This document shows, piece by piece, positions 1 through 14,325 of a stretch of 64,000 bases of DNA. The DNA is taken from contig NEEC01000004.1 of the NCBI GenBank assembly GCA_002189035.1, forward strand, positions 4,340,001-4,404,000, given 5' to 3'. Both the position numbers and the translations under genes were made by a program. Under the pieces are notes generated by a model. That model did no database searches, was not told the origin of the DNA, and saw nothing but the letters and a program-made list of their open reading frames with translations. Origin of the DNA: Utricularia gibba. Its lineage: Eukaryota > Streptophyta > Magnoliopsida > Lamiales > Lentibulariaceae. Every line of letters starts with the position of its first letter. The first letter of the stretch is position 1.

Positions 1-1413
1 AATTCCTCCAACCGAATTTAAAATCCCCAAATCAATTTCCCGTGCAAGTTTAATTGCTCCATGTATTTTCCTTTTTTTTTTTTTTAAAAAAAGAACCCTC
101 TTATTCCGAATTCCCAAATGTACGAACAAAAAAATATTTCATCCCACGAAGCCATAAATGGTGTTAGTTATAACAACATCTATGCGTTTTATAATTGAAT
201 TTTGAGAAAATAATTGTCAAATTTAAAAAATAAAACCAAATAAAAATGTCAAAAAATAAGAATCTTAAACCTGTTTTGGGATGATGAAGCGATGAGATTA
301 GATTAGAAGATGATAATATAACTGTTACAATTTTCTTGTAATATAAATATAAGATAAAAGAAGTGTAAATAAGAGGTGGTTTGACAACATTAATATATTT
401 AAATATATTATAATTGAATATATATACATTCAGTTGTATATAATATTTTATATTTGAAAATAAAAATCTAAGTATATAAGTGATATATATAATTAGTTCT
501 TTTCTCCATTTATTTACATTACTCATTTGTTTAAAAAATTAGTATATGAATAATATAATTATATGAAACTATTATATATATGTTAGTTAATCAAATAGCA
601 TTTATTGATAAATTTGAATATAAATCTTATATATTGTATTATCAAACATCCTCCAAGTGTTCTTCAATACAAATTTTTTTCTTTTCAAATTCATATCAAA
701 GCTCAAGCTTAAACTTATATTCAAATTCTTACTCTTTGTTTACTTTGCTAATTACCATATTAGAATGAAAACTTTCTAACAAAACTAGAATATTCTAATT
801 TCAATGGTTTTTACCATAGTTTTTTTATCAATAAATAAATATATATATAACAATAAAATAATTAGAAATAATTAACTTTAATACATATGTGATTATGAAA
901 TAATGACATAATTCCATTAATCATACATTTTAAATTCTCTTTATGAGTTTTCTTGATAAATGAGGTTTTTTTAATTTAATATTATATTAAATATTTTCTA
1001 AATTACTCATTAATTTCCTGAAACAATGATGAAGATTAGAGAGTGGTTTAGAAATGATTTACTATTAATGGAGAAGAGGGCTACTATATTTATTATTATT
1101 TTTATTATTACTATTATTGATGATAATAATAGCAATTCTCCAGTGTAGTTGGAACACTTTTTACCTTCATTTCGGCTCGTTTTACCCAAAACCACTTACC
1201 TCCAACAGAGAAATAAAGGAAGCTAGGGTTTTCAAGGAACTCTCTCACCGGAATTTGAAATCCCTTTGGTTGGCGACAACGAAACTACTGACTGATTTCG
1301 AGGAGGCAAGACTTTTTCCCGTCTCCTTTGGTGTGTGATGTTGCGGAGTGCAGTTGACTGACGTTCTGTTTGCAGGAGGATCTGAGTTGTAGGACGAGAG
1401 GAGAGGAAGAAGG
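1..1413. other. AT-rich spacer and PDS5 5' leader
   Basis: The first ~1.1 kb is AT-rich, with poly-A/T tracts and TA-rich stretches, and no gene is supported. The short open frames at 164-526, 580-768 and 1010-1195 have low-complexity, Phe/Tyr/Ile/Asn-rich translations typical of AT-rich DNA. From about 1140 the base composition becomes balanced, and this part is probably promoter and 5' UTR of the gene starting at 1414. Confidence 0.6.
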
Positions 1414-4400
1414 ATGCAGCGGGGTTCTATTAGAAACCTGGAAGACCGCCTTGCCGCGTATGGGAAGTCGCTTCTCGATCCGCCCACTTCGCGAGATGAA
1501 CTTCTGAAGCTTCTTGATGTAAGTTCACCCCAAAGGCGAGATCTTTTTGACAATCGCTTACGGATTGATGTGGCTGAGGAAATTCAAGTCGTTGTTCTTG
1601 CGGTTGCGTGATTTATGTAGGATTAGGGTTTAGGGTTGCGTGATTTATGTAGGATTAACCGAGGAATTTTATCTTAAGGGCTCGTGAAATTAATGCAGGA
1701 GACCTTTGGCTGTGTGTTTCTCCTTGGCTAGATGTATTTTTAGATACTATGTAGAGTTTCTGTGTACAGGGTGACGTACACGGATTCAAAATTAGGTTCT
1801 GTAGAGTAATACATGGTCATCATCAAATATCCGCGGCGTATCTTATAGGAAATATCATGTTTTGTTCGCATCTTTGCCTTGAAGTTTTTTGCATGGTAAA
1901 GTATTGTTTGAGAATCGTGAATGTGATAATCCTTCTTTACTGTAAGACCCGTTTTTTATAGCGAGGTTTTTTTGATTTCACATTACGTAGGATGATTGAG
2001 GAAGTAGTTAGCTGTCAAAATACCGACTGCTGCATGTGAATCGAATCATGTCTAGTGCATTGTTGAGATTTTTGAGAATGCTCAAGGGTCGAGGTTTTTG
2101 GAAATCCTCATTCTCAATGAGAGCGTGATATTTCAGTGTGCACATCCGTTTGCATATAGGGACGTGTTTTGTGAATGCAGCTTAAGCACGTTCAATTTTA
2201 TGGTGAACTGTTGGCTGACAATTTTGTTAAGTTTTTACTGTCGCATTTCTTGCCTGCTTTCTGATTATGCACCCCCCCCCCCCTCCCTCTCTCTTTTGAA
2301 GAAAATTGAGAAGCATCTGTGCAAGGTGGAGCAGTCACCTACAAAATCCATGCAAGCTGCTCTTTCGCCACTAATGAATGCATTGATAGCTGATGAACTC
2401 TTGAAGCATTCTGACCTTGATGTAAGGGTAGGCATTGCCTCTTGTATAAGCGAGATTACCAGAATTACTGCTCCAGATGCTCCATATGATGATGAGAAGA
2501 TGAAGGTAACACTCCTTCTTGCCCTACGTCTCTTGTTATCTAAGTTTACATGAGCTCATTGTTTTCTTGACCTTGCTTTTTGGTGTCAGGTGGTATTTCA
2601 GTTAATTGTATCATCGTTTGAGAACTTGTCAGATGTATCCAACAGATCTTACCAACAGAGGGCAACTATACTTGAAACTGTTGCTAAAGTGAGATCATGT
2701 GTCATAATGTTGGATTTGGAATGTGACGATATGATTCTAGAGATGTTTAATCATTTTTTCAAAGCTATCAGGTGATTTAGTAACGTCATTTATCCATTTT
2801 TGTAATGCGTCGTTTTCCTCTCTGTATTTTTCTTGGCTTTCTTTTTCATAGGTTACTGGATACGTGTATTCATTCTGTTCAGGTTTATACTTTGGAAACA
2901 CTTCAACCTGTGTCTGATCCTTGAATGTTGCCTAAAACTCTTCGAGTTATTGGTGATTTAACCACGGCTCCTTTTGTTGTTGCTGTTGATGCTGCTTTTG
3001 TATCCATACAAATGATTTTTTTAATATTAATCTCATATTTTCTCGCATCTCCCATCTTTTTTCATATCAGGGCAATTTAATGAGTTCTAAAATCTAGTTA
3101 ATTTAGTATTGCAATCTTGGTGACCTACCTGTTTTCCTTCTGTCAGGCCAAATCATGAAGAAGTTATTTTTGCATCTATGGAAACAATAATGAATCTCGT
3201 TTTAGAAGAAAGTGAAGAAATCTCTACTGATTTAATCGGTTTAATATTGTCTAATGCAAGAAGAGACAATGAGGTTAGTCTCATGGAGCTTGTTTATCTT
3301 TTCATACTTTATTTATTTATTTATTTATGGTTAACCAATAGTGTCATGACAGGTTAATTCAACGGCAAAGAAATTAGCTGAGAGGGTTATCCAAAGCTCT
3401 TCAGAAAAGCTTAAGCCATACTTGCAATTAGCAGTAAAGTCATTGGATTCTTCTTTGGAAGATTACAGTGAAGCTGTAGCTTTAATATTGGGTGAAAACC
3501 CGGCTGTGGTTGAGCATAGTCATGAAAGCATCATAAGAGATCAAACTGTATGCTTTTTTTTTACCCCTTTTTATGTCAGCTTGACTATATTCTTTTGTAA
3601 ATATGGTTTCTCCTGGTGTGCCTGTAATGGCCATGGTATTTTTTGCACTCTTTATATTGTTAAGGATAACTTTTCCCTTTCTATGGTTATCAACTTATAT
3701 CAATTTATTTCAGGAATCAGTTATTGAAACATTGGCTGCTGTCTTACATTTTTATTTAATGTTGACTTGACAGGAGGATGGCCGTGCTGAATCAAATCAT
3801 CAACATAAAAATTCTACTACAGACAGAGCTTCACGATCAATGTTGTGTAATGGCTCAAATGATATTGGGACTGAAGTAACTGCTGAAGCTGCAACTCTTT
3901 CAAATGCTATTTCCAATCATACACATGATGCCAGATCAACGCATAAAAGTGAGGACAATTTGGATCCTGAAGGTCCAGGAGAATCATATGATAACATGGA
4001 GAGTAAAAAAGCTGAAAAGAGACCACATGACCAGGAACTTCTATCCGATTCTGTGACTCCTCCCACTGGAATGAAATCTTTCAAAGAAGGCAAATTGACT
4101 GCAGTAGTGAAAGATGGTATTACGACTTCAGCTTCACAAGCATCTGCAAATGAAGCTGCAGATGTAACATCTCCTACTCGAGGTAGCATCACAGATGAAG
4201 CCCCTTATGCAAAGAAACAAATATCAGATGGTACAGGTGTTCAGAAGGCATCATCAGGAGATAATTTGTTGGATGCAAAGAAAAGAAAGCAAGTTGAAAC
4301 TAGCATCAAGCAGGGAAGTTTAAATGATGAGGGTCCGAACAAGAGTGATGATGGAGCAATTTCTGTTGATCAGAAGATTGAGACTTCTAGTGGTAAGGCT

Positions 4401-6708
4401 CAACAGAATCATGAGAGCACTTCAAGCGCCGCCCTTGCATCAGAGACAGTTGTCCCAAAGCGTGGAAGAGGGAGACCTAGGTTGGATAGGTCGAAATTAT
4501 CAACCACTGAAGATCATGGAAAGGTATTAGTTATTTCCTTGGAGACAGATCACAGCATTGTTACATGTGATTCTTATGATGTCCTCGGGTTTAGCAGAAG
4601 AGTTCTCCAGGTTCAGCGTCTAAGTTGAAAAAGGATGAAGTTAGCCGTAAAAGAACCCCAAGAACAAGTAGCAAAGGAAAGAAAATTGAAGAAGCAGATA
4701 AAGTACGTCATTTGGCTTGTTTCTCTTTTTAATCGTTATCAGTGCTCAATTGTAAATTACAGTGAATACCTTGATTCTACATGAGACATGGCTGGGGCCT
4801 GTGTAAAAATCATCATGAGGGATTCATAGTAGTATAAAAGCGTTTTGTAGGACAGGGTGTATGCAGTATGTTGTATATGATAATCTTTAATTTTGAATCT
4901 CATATTGGTGGTAGAGACTGTTGGCAGCATCGTTGTGAAGGAAAGCTGCACGCTTCCAGGATGTTAAGAGAGTCCACATTGTGCTTTATTCTCTTTTTGT
5001 GTCCTATTATTCTATTTCAGAAATATATATCCGACTGTTTAATCTCCCATCTTGAGTATAAGGGCTGAAATTCTCTTACATATTGTATATGGAAGTTTGT
5101 CCCTCTCTTTTTCTCTTTTAAAGTTACGCCACTTAGCAGAAAGGTATATGGATGAAATAAAGCGTTGCTATTTATCACAGCACTATTGTGGTGTAGATGA
5201 ATATTCACTACTTTGAAGTCTTTATTTAACACATCCAGTTATCTCATCCCAGGGTTCCGAATCTGCTGAATATGGTGATGAGCTCATTGGATCAAAAATT
5301 AAGGTGTGGTGGCCGAAGGATCAAATGTAAGCATTTTATAGTTTGATAAATTTAAAAAATCTCCTTGTCATCATACTGAGTTTCACTGCTGATATATTCT
5401 GCCTAGGTTTTATGAGGGCGTGGTTGCATCTTTTGACTCGTCGAAAAAGAAGCATAAGGTCATTATACTTCAGCATTTTCGGCCACTTTGATTCCTAAAC
5501 TTTTATCTGAAGTTAAATGCCTTCCTGGTCTTCCTGGCAGGTCTTGTATACAGATGGTGATACGGAGATACTTAATCTACACAAACAGCGTTGGGAACAC
5601 GTAAAGGATGAGTCGGTTTCAGATGAGGTATTCTGATTGGTTTCCTTTATTGTATAATAATTCAATACCCGGGTGTTGTTATTAACAGTAACGCCAATAT
5701 GTCCAGGATGTCGAACATTCAGATCACAACACTTCAGATACGTAAGTTTCCATTTTTTGTGGCACTCGCTCTTCCTTTCACTAGAATTCCATGTATTTAC
5801 ATGTCAGTTATCGGAGTTTAGTAGTATTTGAGTAGCCTTGGACTTGTCGAATTTCTTCTATTTTTCCAATATTTGCTGTATGGCTAAGCTGACACGATGA
5901 AGTAGTAAGTCATATGAGTGTAGAAACTTTCAATTTCAAGAAAAAGGGAGAAAGAAAAAAATTTAGCTCCAGAAACTGGAAGGAAGTTAACATGCTGGTT
6001 GATCCTAGAATGTGAACTTGGATTCCCATAACTCAGTTGCTGCGTCGTTGTAGTTTGCTATCTGACTGTATAGATCTGATTATGCAACTAAAAGGAGGCT
6101 AGGAAGTAACTCTATGGTTTTCCCAGTCTCAATGAATCTGCTTTATCTTATATCAGGCGAAGTAAGAGGAAAAAGACACCAAGTTCAGACACATCCACCA
6201 AGCGACGAAAGTATGCATTTTGTCTATTTAGTTATCAGAATGCACTTGTCGTTTATGTTAGTTTGGGAGTTTATCAGAATGATCTCATCGTGTCCTATTT
6301 TTCAGTGAAGATAAAGCTTCTCCGACGTTGGACGGGAAGGCGATATCTGATTCAAAACCCCCCAAATCAAAAGCTGGAAGGAAACCTTCTGATGCCACTA
6401 AATCTGAAGATGGTTCTCAGAAACAAGGTGGGAAATTAGAAGGCATTTCTGGCAATGCGTCAAGTAGATCCAATGATGAGTCTCCCAGAACCCCGAGCCA
6501 TCAGAAACAAGACAATGAGGGGAACATCAAATCTGAAACCAGGGGTCGGAAACGCAAGGCAGTGGGTTCTAGTGGCAAAATAACGAACTCTTCTACATTA
6601 AAGGTGAAGGGGAAGACAGATTCAGAAAGATCATTGGAAACTGTTAAGGGGAAAAACACCGATACTTCTACACCAGAGGCCAAAACCTCAAAGAAACGAA
6701 GAAGATGA
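1414..6708 (+). CDS. PDS5: PDS5-like sister-chromatid cohesion cofactor (PDS5C/D type) with Tudor domain
   Basis: Thirteen coding exons: 1414-1518, 2302-2505, 2590-2771, 3147-3273, 3353-3547, 3774-4523, 4598-4702, 5253-5326, 5407-5458, 5541-5627, 5707-5741, 6157-6210, 6306-6708. All phases agree and give 790 residues. The N-terminal ~240 residues are helical PDS5 repeats (LLKLLD, VEQSP.SMQAALSP and RAATILETVAKV-like segments). Exon 6 encodes a 250-residue polar, low-complexity linker with an AT-hook-like KRGRGRPR. Exons 8-10 (about residues 557-627) encode a Tudor fold containing KVWWPKDQMFYEGVV and DGDTEILNL. The tail is Lys/Ser-rich and ends KKRRR, a likely nuclear signal. PDS5 proteins bind cohesin on chromosomes; the short plant PDS5C/D/E forms keep only part of the HEAT array plus Tudor. 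The length fits that short class. Exact paralogue letter is uncertain. Confidence 0.93.
1602..1657 (+). repeat. 24-bp direct repeat flanking a telo-box in PDS5 intron 1
   Basis: An identical 24-base segment starting GGTTGCGTGATTTATG occurs at 1602-1625 and again at 1634-1657. The 8 bases between them complete an interstitial telomere-like motif (TTAGGGTTTAGGG, 1623-1635). It lies about 85 bases into the first intron of the PDS5-like gene. Telo-boxes are common in 5' parts of plant housekeeping genes; any regulatory role here is inference. Confidence 0.8.
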
Positions 6709-7208
6709 ACGCTTAGTAGGCTGGTCTCAGTTACCTTAATTCCCCTCTTTGCCCATTCTTCTTGTGTTTTGTTGGTAAGATCAGCCATTTCAGGTTTCTG
6801 GGGAATCTTGACGCCAATGATAGGTTCCCTGGAGTGTATGTTTTATGGTTGGAGAGTTTAGGGTAGTAGCTTAGGTAGGTGATGAGGAAGGACAGTTTTT
6901 GCTTTGGGATAGTATCTACTTGGACATCTGAGATGTGTACATTTTGCAGACAATGATCTGAGAGTAGCAATTAATTAATTATGTTTTGCTTCTAGGAAAT
7001 TCCGAGAGCTGTCTTCATGAAAATTGGCACCTGAAATATTAAAGAACAGGTTTTATCAGCAGCAGCACAACTTGCAAGGAATCATCAAGTAATTCTTTCG
7101 TTTCAAATTGGTGATATTCTTGAGCAGCAACAGCAATTGCGGCTGTGCACTTTATTACAACCACTAACTGGAGAATGGAGATGCTTGATGTCCACGGATG
7201 CCATTTTT
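6709..7208. other. Convergent 3' ends of PDS5 and ASP5
   Basis: This is about 500 bases between the stop of the + strand PDS5-like gene and the stop of the - strand aminotransferase. It should hold both 3' UTRs. No further coding exon is recognisable. Confidence 0.6.
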
Positions 7209-9534
<2,326 letters not shown>

Positions 9535-10675
9535 ATCCCAGATCCTGTGAACATATGAACAGAAAAATCATCAAACCAATGAAATGGGTATCCCGGCAGT
9601 AGAACTCCTAGTTTTGTGTTGCATTCACCCGAACAGCTTCAGATGCGGCGGAGCAAACCAGAGATGAAAAAACAGATGAGGGCTCTGAGTTTAATGACAA
9701 GGCGAGTCCTACGGAGTGCGTTTGACAAATCCACGTGACAAGCTACCTTCTTCCCATGCCAAATTTCAGAAGTCAATATTATATTCACCACATCTCTCAC
9801 CCACGTTATCCAGAAGGGGTCAACAAGTGTTATAACGGTTGGACCGGCTCACCCGGCTGTGCCGGAGGCGCGTGGATCGCAGTTGTTTCCGATAAACCAA
9901 ACATTAAACTGCATTCCTAGTCATTAAAGAAACGTTACTAAACATAGACTCAGGCTGAGCTTCCCGGCGGACGGCGGCTCCATTTGTAATAAAAAAACGG
10001 TTGAGGCGATGGAAGACAGCCTCAGCTCAGAGATCGTCGTCACACATGGACGTTGATGGCGACAGCATGTTTCGGCAACGACTAGATCTTGCTTTTGTTC
10101 AGCTCCAGAGACGCGGATCTAAGGTTTGGCTCCCTAACCGCCAATTGCGACGACCGTTCAGGCGGCGGCCGATCGTCAACAAACGGGTCGACCCGTCGGC
10201 CGGCCCGCAGGTTCTTAAACCCTCCCTCGGGTCAACACATAAACCATTATCCAACCAGTGACGGTCAAGCAGCATACAACTGCTTGAACAACAACGAAGC
10301 TCCATATTCCTCGTTGGTATGAACTGAAACTGCTTTCAAACTCTCTAATAAGAATTCAAAGTAAAATGAATTAATATTTTATAATTTTTTAAAAAAATCA
10401 AATGAGGAATGTATTTTATTATAGAATACAAAATTTAATTTATCGCAATATATAAATGATATTTTTTTATATTTTTACATTTATCGTTAAAAAAATTTAA
10501 ATCACTTCTAGTTTTAATAAAATGACAAAATGCACGTATAGTTTAACAATATTTATACACACAATTTCTTATTTTAAAATGAAATTCTATTGGGCTCCTC
10601 CTGAAAGGAATGAGAGTGGAAAAAATATTCTTAAGCAAGTAAGATAATGGTACAAAGAATACAAGAACCTGGGAT
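9535..10675. other. Spacer between ASP5 leader and GOS11 3' end, with a CpG-rich island
   Basis: The left part is the ASP5 5' leader and promoter. Positions about 9830-10310 are clearly richer in C+G and CpG than the flanks. Positions about 10330-10600 are again AT-rich and probably include downstream sequence of GOS11. The only coding candidate is treated separately at 10046-10261. Confidence 0.55.
10046..10261 (+). CDS. Unrecognised GC-rich open frame
   Basis: A 71-codon frame starting at the ATG at 10046 (MDVDGDSMFRQRL...) and ending at a TGA at 10259-10261, inside a CpG-rich island. The same frame is open from an upstream ATG at 10001. An overlapping frame (10089-10322) is also open. The product is Arg/Pro-rich and matches no family I know. 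There is no intron evidence, and no second exon can be placed before GOS11. It could be a small gene, the 5' end of a broken gene, or simply the transcribed upstream region of the divergent ASP5 promoter. I do not assign a function. Confidence 0.2.
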   Translation: MDVDGDSMFRQRLDLAFVQLQRRGSKVWLPNRQLRRPFRRRPIVNKRVDPSAGPQVLKPSLGSTHKPLSNQ

Positions 10676-12124
10676 TTACTTGTTCCACCAGTAAATAAGT
10701 ATCAAGCACAGGCAGAGGGATGCGACTAACCAGAGAAGGAGTGTGTCCATGGACTTCTTCTTCTTTATTGATGACAGAATCTGGTTGATCTACGCACCAT
10801 CAAGCAGAAGGTTACTGCATGCTGGTTGATGTATTTTAGTATTAGCACTGAAGGATCAACCCTTACATGTGGAAGACGGCTGCTGATGTTGCCGACTTTG
10901 GAACTAATCCCACCAAAAGTGGCTCGCTGGAACACGAGGGTGCTCAAGGTCTCTTGTGCTTGTGATATTACAGAGTCCATCTGCAAGAGTTGATGATAAT
11001 GGAGTGAAAACCTAGACATAAGGAAGGAATATGCTAAAGAAAATGGATGAATGTGGGCTTCACGGTATGCTACCAATCAATGCTTCATTCAACGCCCAGC
11101 AATGTAAAATCAGAGTCTACACGGAGTAACTGACAAGCAGTGGAAAGAGATCAACGAAGTATCATATTACCTGGCCAGAACTCCGATGCAGAGATGCCCG
11201 TTCCTTGAGAAGAGATTGTTCGTAGGAGCCACTACCATCTTCAAGGTCTAATCTACTTCTATCAAATTCTCGAAAGTCCTCTAGCAGCAAGGCATGCTCT
11301 TTCTTAGTTCTGTAGCCAGAACGGATCCAATCAAACTCCTACAACACAGTTGAGGCCAAAAAAATATATCTTTTGACTTAGAATTGGCATCGTCCAGTGA
11401 ACGGCTAAAACGTTATCAGAAATGGGCATACTGTGAAAAGCTGTACATAGATGACAAGACCTCTCACATCAACCATACTTCTCATATAGAGCTAGAATGT
11501 GCAGGTCCACCATCACTTACCTGATTAAGATCCCTAAGAATTTCTTGATGTCGAGTGAATGTATGAGAAAAGGTTTCAGAACCTCCCGATGACACCCAAG
11601 CCTGCATTTGCGCATTTACGTGCTGTAGCTGCCTCAAAAGTTGCTCTATTCCAGTCTCCAAATCATGGCCGTTGGAAGGATCAAATTTGGTCGTTGCAAC
11701 TTTACGGTACAAGTGTATTTGCTCATCAAGCTGTGCTTCAAGCTTCCTCGCCTAGCAAACGAACGAATTCCATTTCAATTCTAAAACAACTAGAGACTAC
11801 ATAATCAATAGCATACACATCCGCCGAGAATAAATCCGTTTTCTCAACAAGACGAAACGATGCAAATCACAATTCAAAACAGCAACAAGAACACGCAGAA
11901 ATAGTACAAATCAATGGAATTAATCGTTCCGATAGCGCTAATTCATGCAGAAAAGCTTGAAAAAAAAGGATCAAATTGTTATCAGTGTAACGGAAAATTT
12001 TCAAAAATCACAGTCATTTTCTGATTTGGAGCAAGAATAGTAACGGATCCCGAAAGTTAAGCGACGAAAAAGAGGGATCGAGAACCTGCTTGCGCAAAGT
12101 ATCCCAAGAAGCGGGAGGATCCAT
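10676..12124 (-). CDS. GOS11: Golgi SNARE GOS11 (Qb-SNARE, GOS28 family)
   Basis: Five exons right to left: 12086-12124, 11521-11751, 11171-11338, 10867-10980, 10676-10789, giving 221 residues, essentially the family length. It begins MDPPASWDTLRKQARKLEAQL. The middle contains LRQLQHVNAQMQAWVSSGGS, a strongly GOS11-type segment. The SNARE helix follows from about residue 147 (MDSVISQAQETLSTLVFQR...). The C-terminal tail anchor is LLLWLVASLCLCLILIYW, followed by WNK. GOS11/GOS28 acts as the Qb SNARE in intra-Golgi and ER-Golgi membrane fusion. The start codon lies only ~75 bases from the edge of the minisatellite at 12200, so its promoter must be inside, or replaced by, that repeat. Confidence 0.94.
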
Positions 12125-12199
12125 AATCGCTCCTTCTCTCACAAAAATTCCTGAATCCAGACAGTGGGAGCCGGGCTATCGAAAACGTGGAAATTCCAA

Positions 12200-13771
12200 A
12201 CTCTCATGACAGCCCAGCCCGGCTCCTCATGGCAACCCAGCTCGGATCCTCATGCAGCCCAATCCTTCTCCTCATGGTAGCCCAGCCCGGCTCCACGTAG
12301 CAGCCCAGACCAGATCCGCATGGAAGCCCCGCCCAGATCCTCCTGGTAGCCCAGCCCGGCTCCTCATGCAGCCCAGCCCGGTACCTCTTGGCTGCCCAGC
12401 CCAGCTCCTCTCAGCTGCCCAGCCCGGCACCTCGTGGCAGCTCAGCTGGGATCCTCATGGCAGCCCAACCCGGATCCTCATGCAGCCCTGCCTGGATTCT
12501 CGTGGCAGCCCAGCCCGGATTCTTATACAGACCAGCCCGGATCCTCATGCAGCCCAGCCCGGATCCTCGTGGCAGCCCAACTCAGATTCTCATGGCAACC
12601 CTACCCGGATCCTCATGCAGTCCCGCCCGGCTCCTCATGGAAGCCCTGCTCGGATTGTTATGCAGCCCAGCCCGGATCCTCGTGGCAGCCCAGCTCGGAT
12701 TCTTATACAGACCAGCCCGGATCCTAATTGCAGCAAAACCCGGATCCTCATACAGCCCAGCCCGGATTCTCATGGCAGCCCTACCCGGATTCTTATACAG
12801 ACCAGCCCGGCTCCTCATGGCAGCCCAGCTCGCCGAGCCCCGATTCTCATGGCAGCCCAGCCCGGATTCTTATACAGACCAGCCCGGATCCTTATGGCAG
12901 CCCAGCCCGGATTCTCATGGCAGCCCATCCCGGATTCTTATACAGACCAGCCCGGCTGCTCGTGGCAGCCTGGCCCGGATCCTCATGGAAGCCCAACCCG
13001 GATCCTCATGCAGCCCAGACCGGCTCCTCGTGGCAGCCCAGCTCGGATTCTCATGGCAGCCCAGCCCGGATTCTTATACAGACCAGCTCGGATCCTCATG
13101 GCAGCCGAACCCGGATCCTCATGCAGCCCAGCTCTAAACCACTAAGCCCATCCCGGATTCTCATGGCAGCCCTACCCGGATTCTTATACAGACCAGCCCG
13201 GATCGTCATGGCAGCCCAACTTGGATCCTCATGCAGCCCAGACCGGCTCCTCGTGGCAGCCCAGCCTGGATTCTCATGGCAGCCCAACTCGGATCCTCAT
13301 GCAGCCCCCCCGGCTCCTCATGGTAGCCCAGCCCGTCTCCTCATGACAGCCCATCCCGGATCTTCATGCAGCCCAGCCCGGCTCCTCGTGGAAGCTTAAC
13401 CCGGATCCTCATGGCAGCCCAACCCGGATCCTCATGCAGCCCGCCCGGCTCCTCATGGTTGCCCAGCCCGGCTCCTCATGGCAGCCCAGCTCGGCTCCTC
13501 ATGGCAGCCCAGCTTGGATCCTCATGGTAGCTCATTCCGCTTCTCTTGCAGTCCAGCCCGGCTCCTCATGGTGCCCAGCCCGGCTCCTCGTGGCAGTCCA
13601 GCTCGGCTCCACGTGGCAGCCCTGCCCGGCTCCTCGTGATAGCCCTGCTCGTTTCCTCGTGGCTGCCCATCCCGGCTCCTCGTGGCTGCCCTGCCCGGCT
13701 CCTCGTGGCAGCCCAGCCCGGATCCTCACGCAGCCCAGCCCGTTTCCTCTCCGCAGCCTAGCCCGGATCCA
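12200..13771. repeat. GC-rich minisatellite, 22/23-bp degenerate unit
   Basis: Nearly 1.57 kb of head-to-tail copies of a 22-23 base unit. Each copy is a variant of a core such as CTCATGGCAGCCCAGC, followed by CCGG or TCGG and then CTC or ATC. By eye about 65-70 copies fit. At least three sub-types exist: GGATCCTCATGCAGCC (22 bp), GGCTCCTCATGGCAGCC (23 bp) and a diverged GGATTCTTATACAGACC (22 bp). The sub-types recur in a loose higher-order order of about four units (~90 bp), most clearly between 12480 and 13240. The array sits between the divergent genes GOS11 and TIM17. It has many GGATCC and CCGG sites and is unlike the AT-rich spacers elsewhere in the window. Confidence 0.95.
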
Positions 13772-14325
13772 CCTTCACTGATTTGCAGCAGTCAAGTTAT
13801 ATTATTTGGGAAAATGAAATTTAAATTTAATGTGAAACTCTACTTAATAAAAAGCTTTCTTGTTGGGCTGGTGGGCCCGCGCATCCGGGCCTTCGAATTT
13901 ATAACTTGGCCCACTTTTGCCAACTTACAGAACAAGAAAGCCGTAGGGTTTTTGTTTTCTGTTTAACACATCGAACAAGGAAGGGGGAAGAATTGTGGCG
14001 GAGAAGGGTCTGAAGCAGGGGAAGTCATTCGATTTCGCTGGGTTGTGAGTATGAATCATTTTCTCGATGTATCTGGGGATAGGTGTGGTATTTGATCTGA
14101 AAGTGTGCTTGAGTGAACCCTGTATGAATTGTCTGTATCGGTGGTTCTTTAATGAAATCTCTGGTATTTTTTGATTTTCGGGGTTTTTATCAGAAATTGT
14201 TACACTGTATTTGATTATGTAGCATTGACCATGAGCTTGAGGACCGCTAACATCTTTATGTTGTTGTGTGCTTCGCAGCTATCGGGTTTGTCAGTAATTT
14301 AGGGATTTTCTGTTAGTATTGTTCT
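13772..14325 (+). other. TIM17 promoter and 5' UTR, probably with a leader intron
   Basis: About 550 bases between the minisatellite and the TIM17 start. A likely 5' UTR intron runs from a GTGAGT donor near 14045 to an acceptor TTCGCAG ending at 14278. No coding exon is seen. Confidence 0.45.

Noticed and set aside
2871..3000. Additional PDS5 exon between exons 3 and 4
   Set aside because: Exon 3 and exon 4 join in phase to give AIRPNHEEVIF as in relatives; inserting the region adds stops.
12200..13771. CRISPR array
   Set aside because: Units are contiguous and degenerate with no unique spacers, and the genome is a plant.
12252..13781. Long Pro/Ser-rich proteins encoded in the repeat array
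   Set aside because: They arise because the 22/23-base unit has almost no stop codons. They overlap in all frames on both strands and have no family match.
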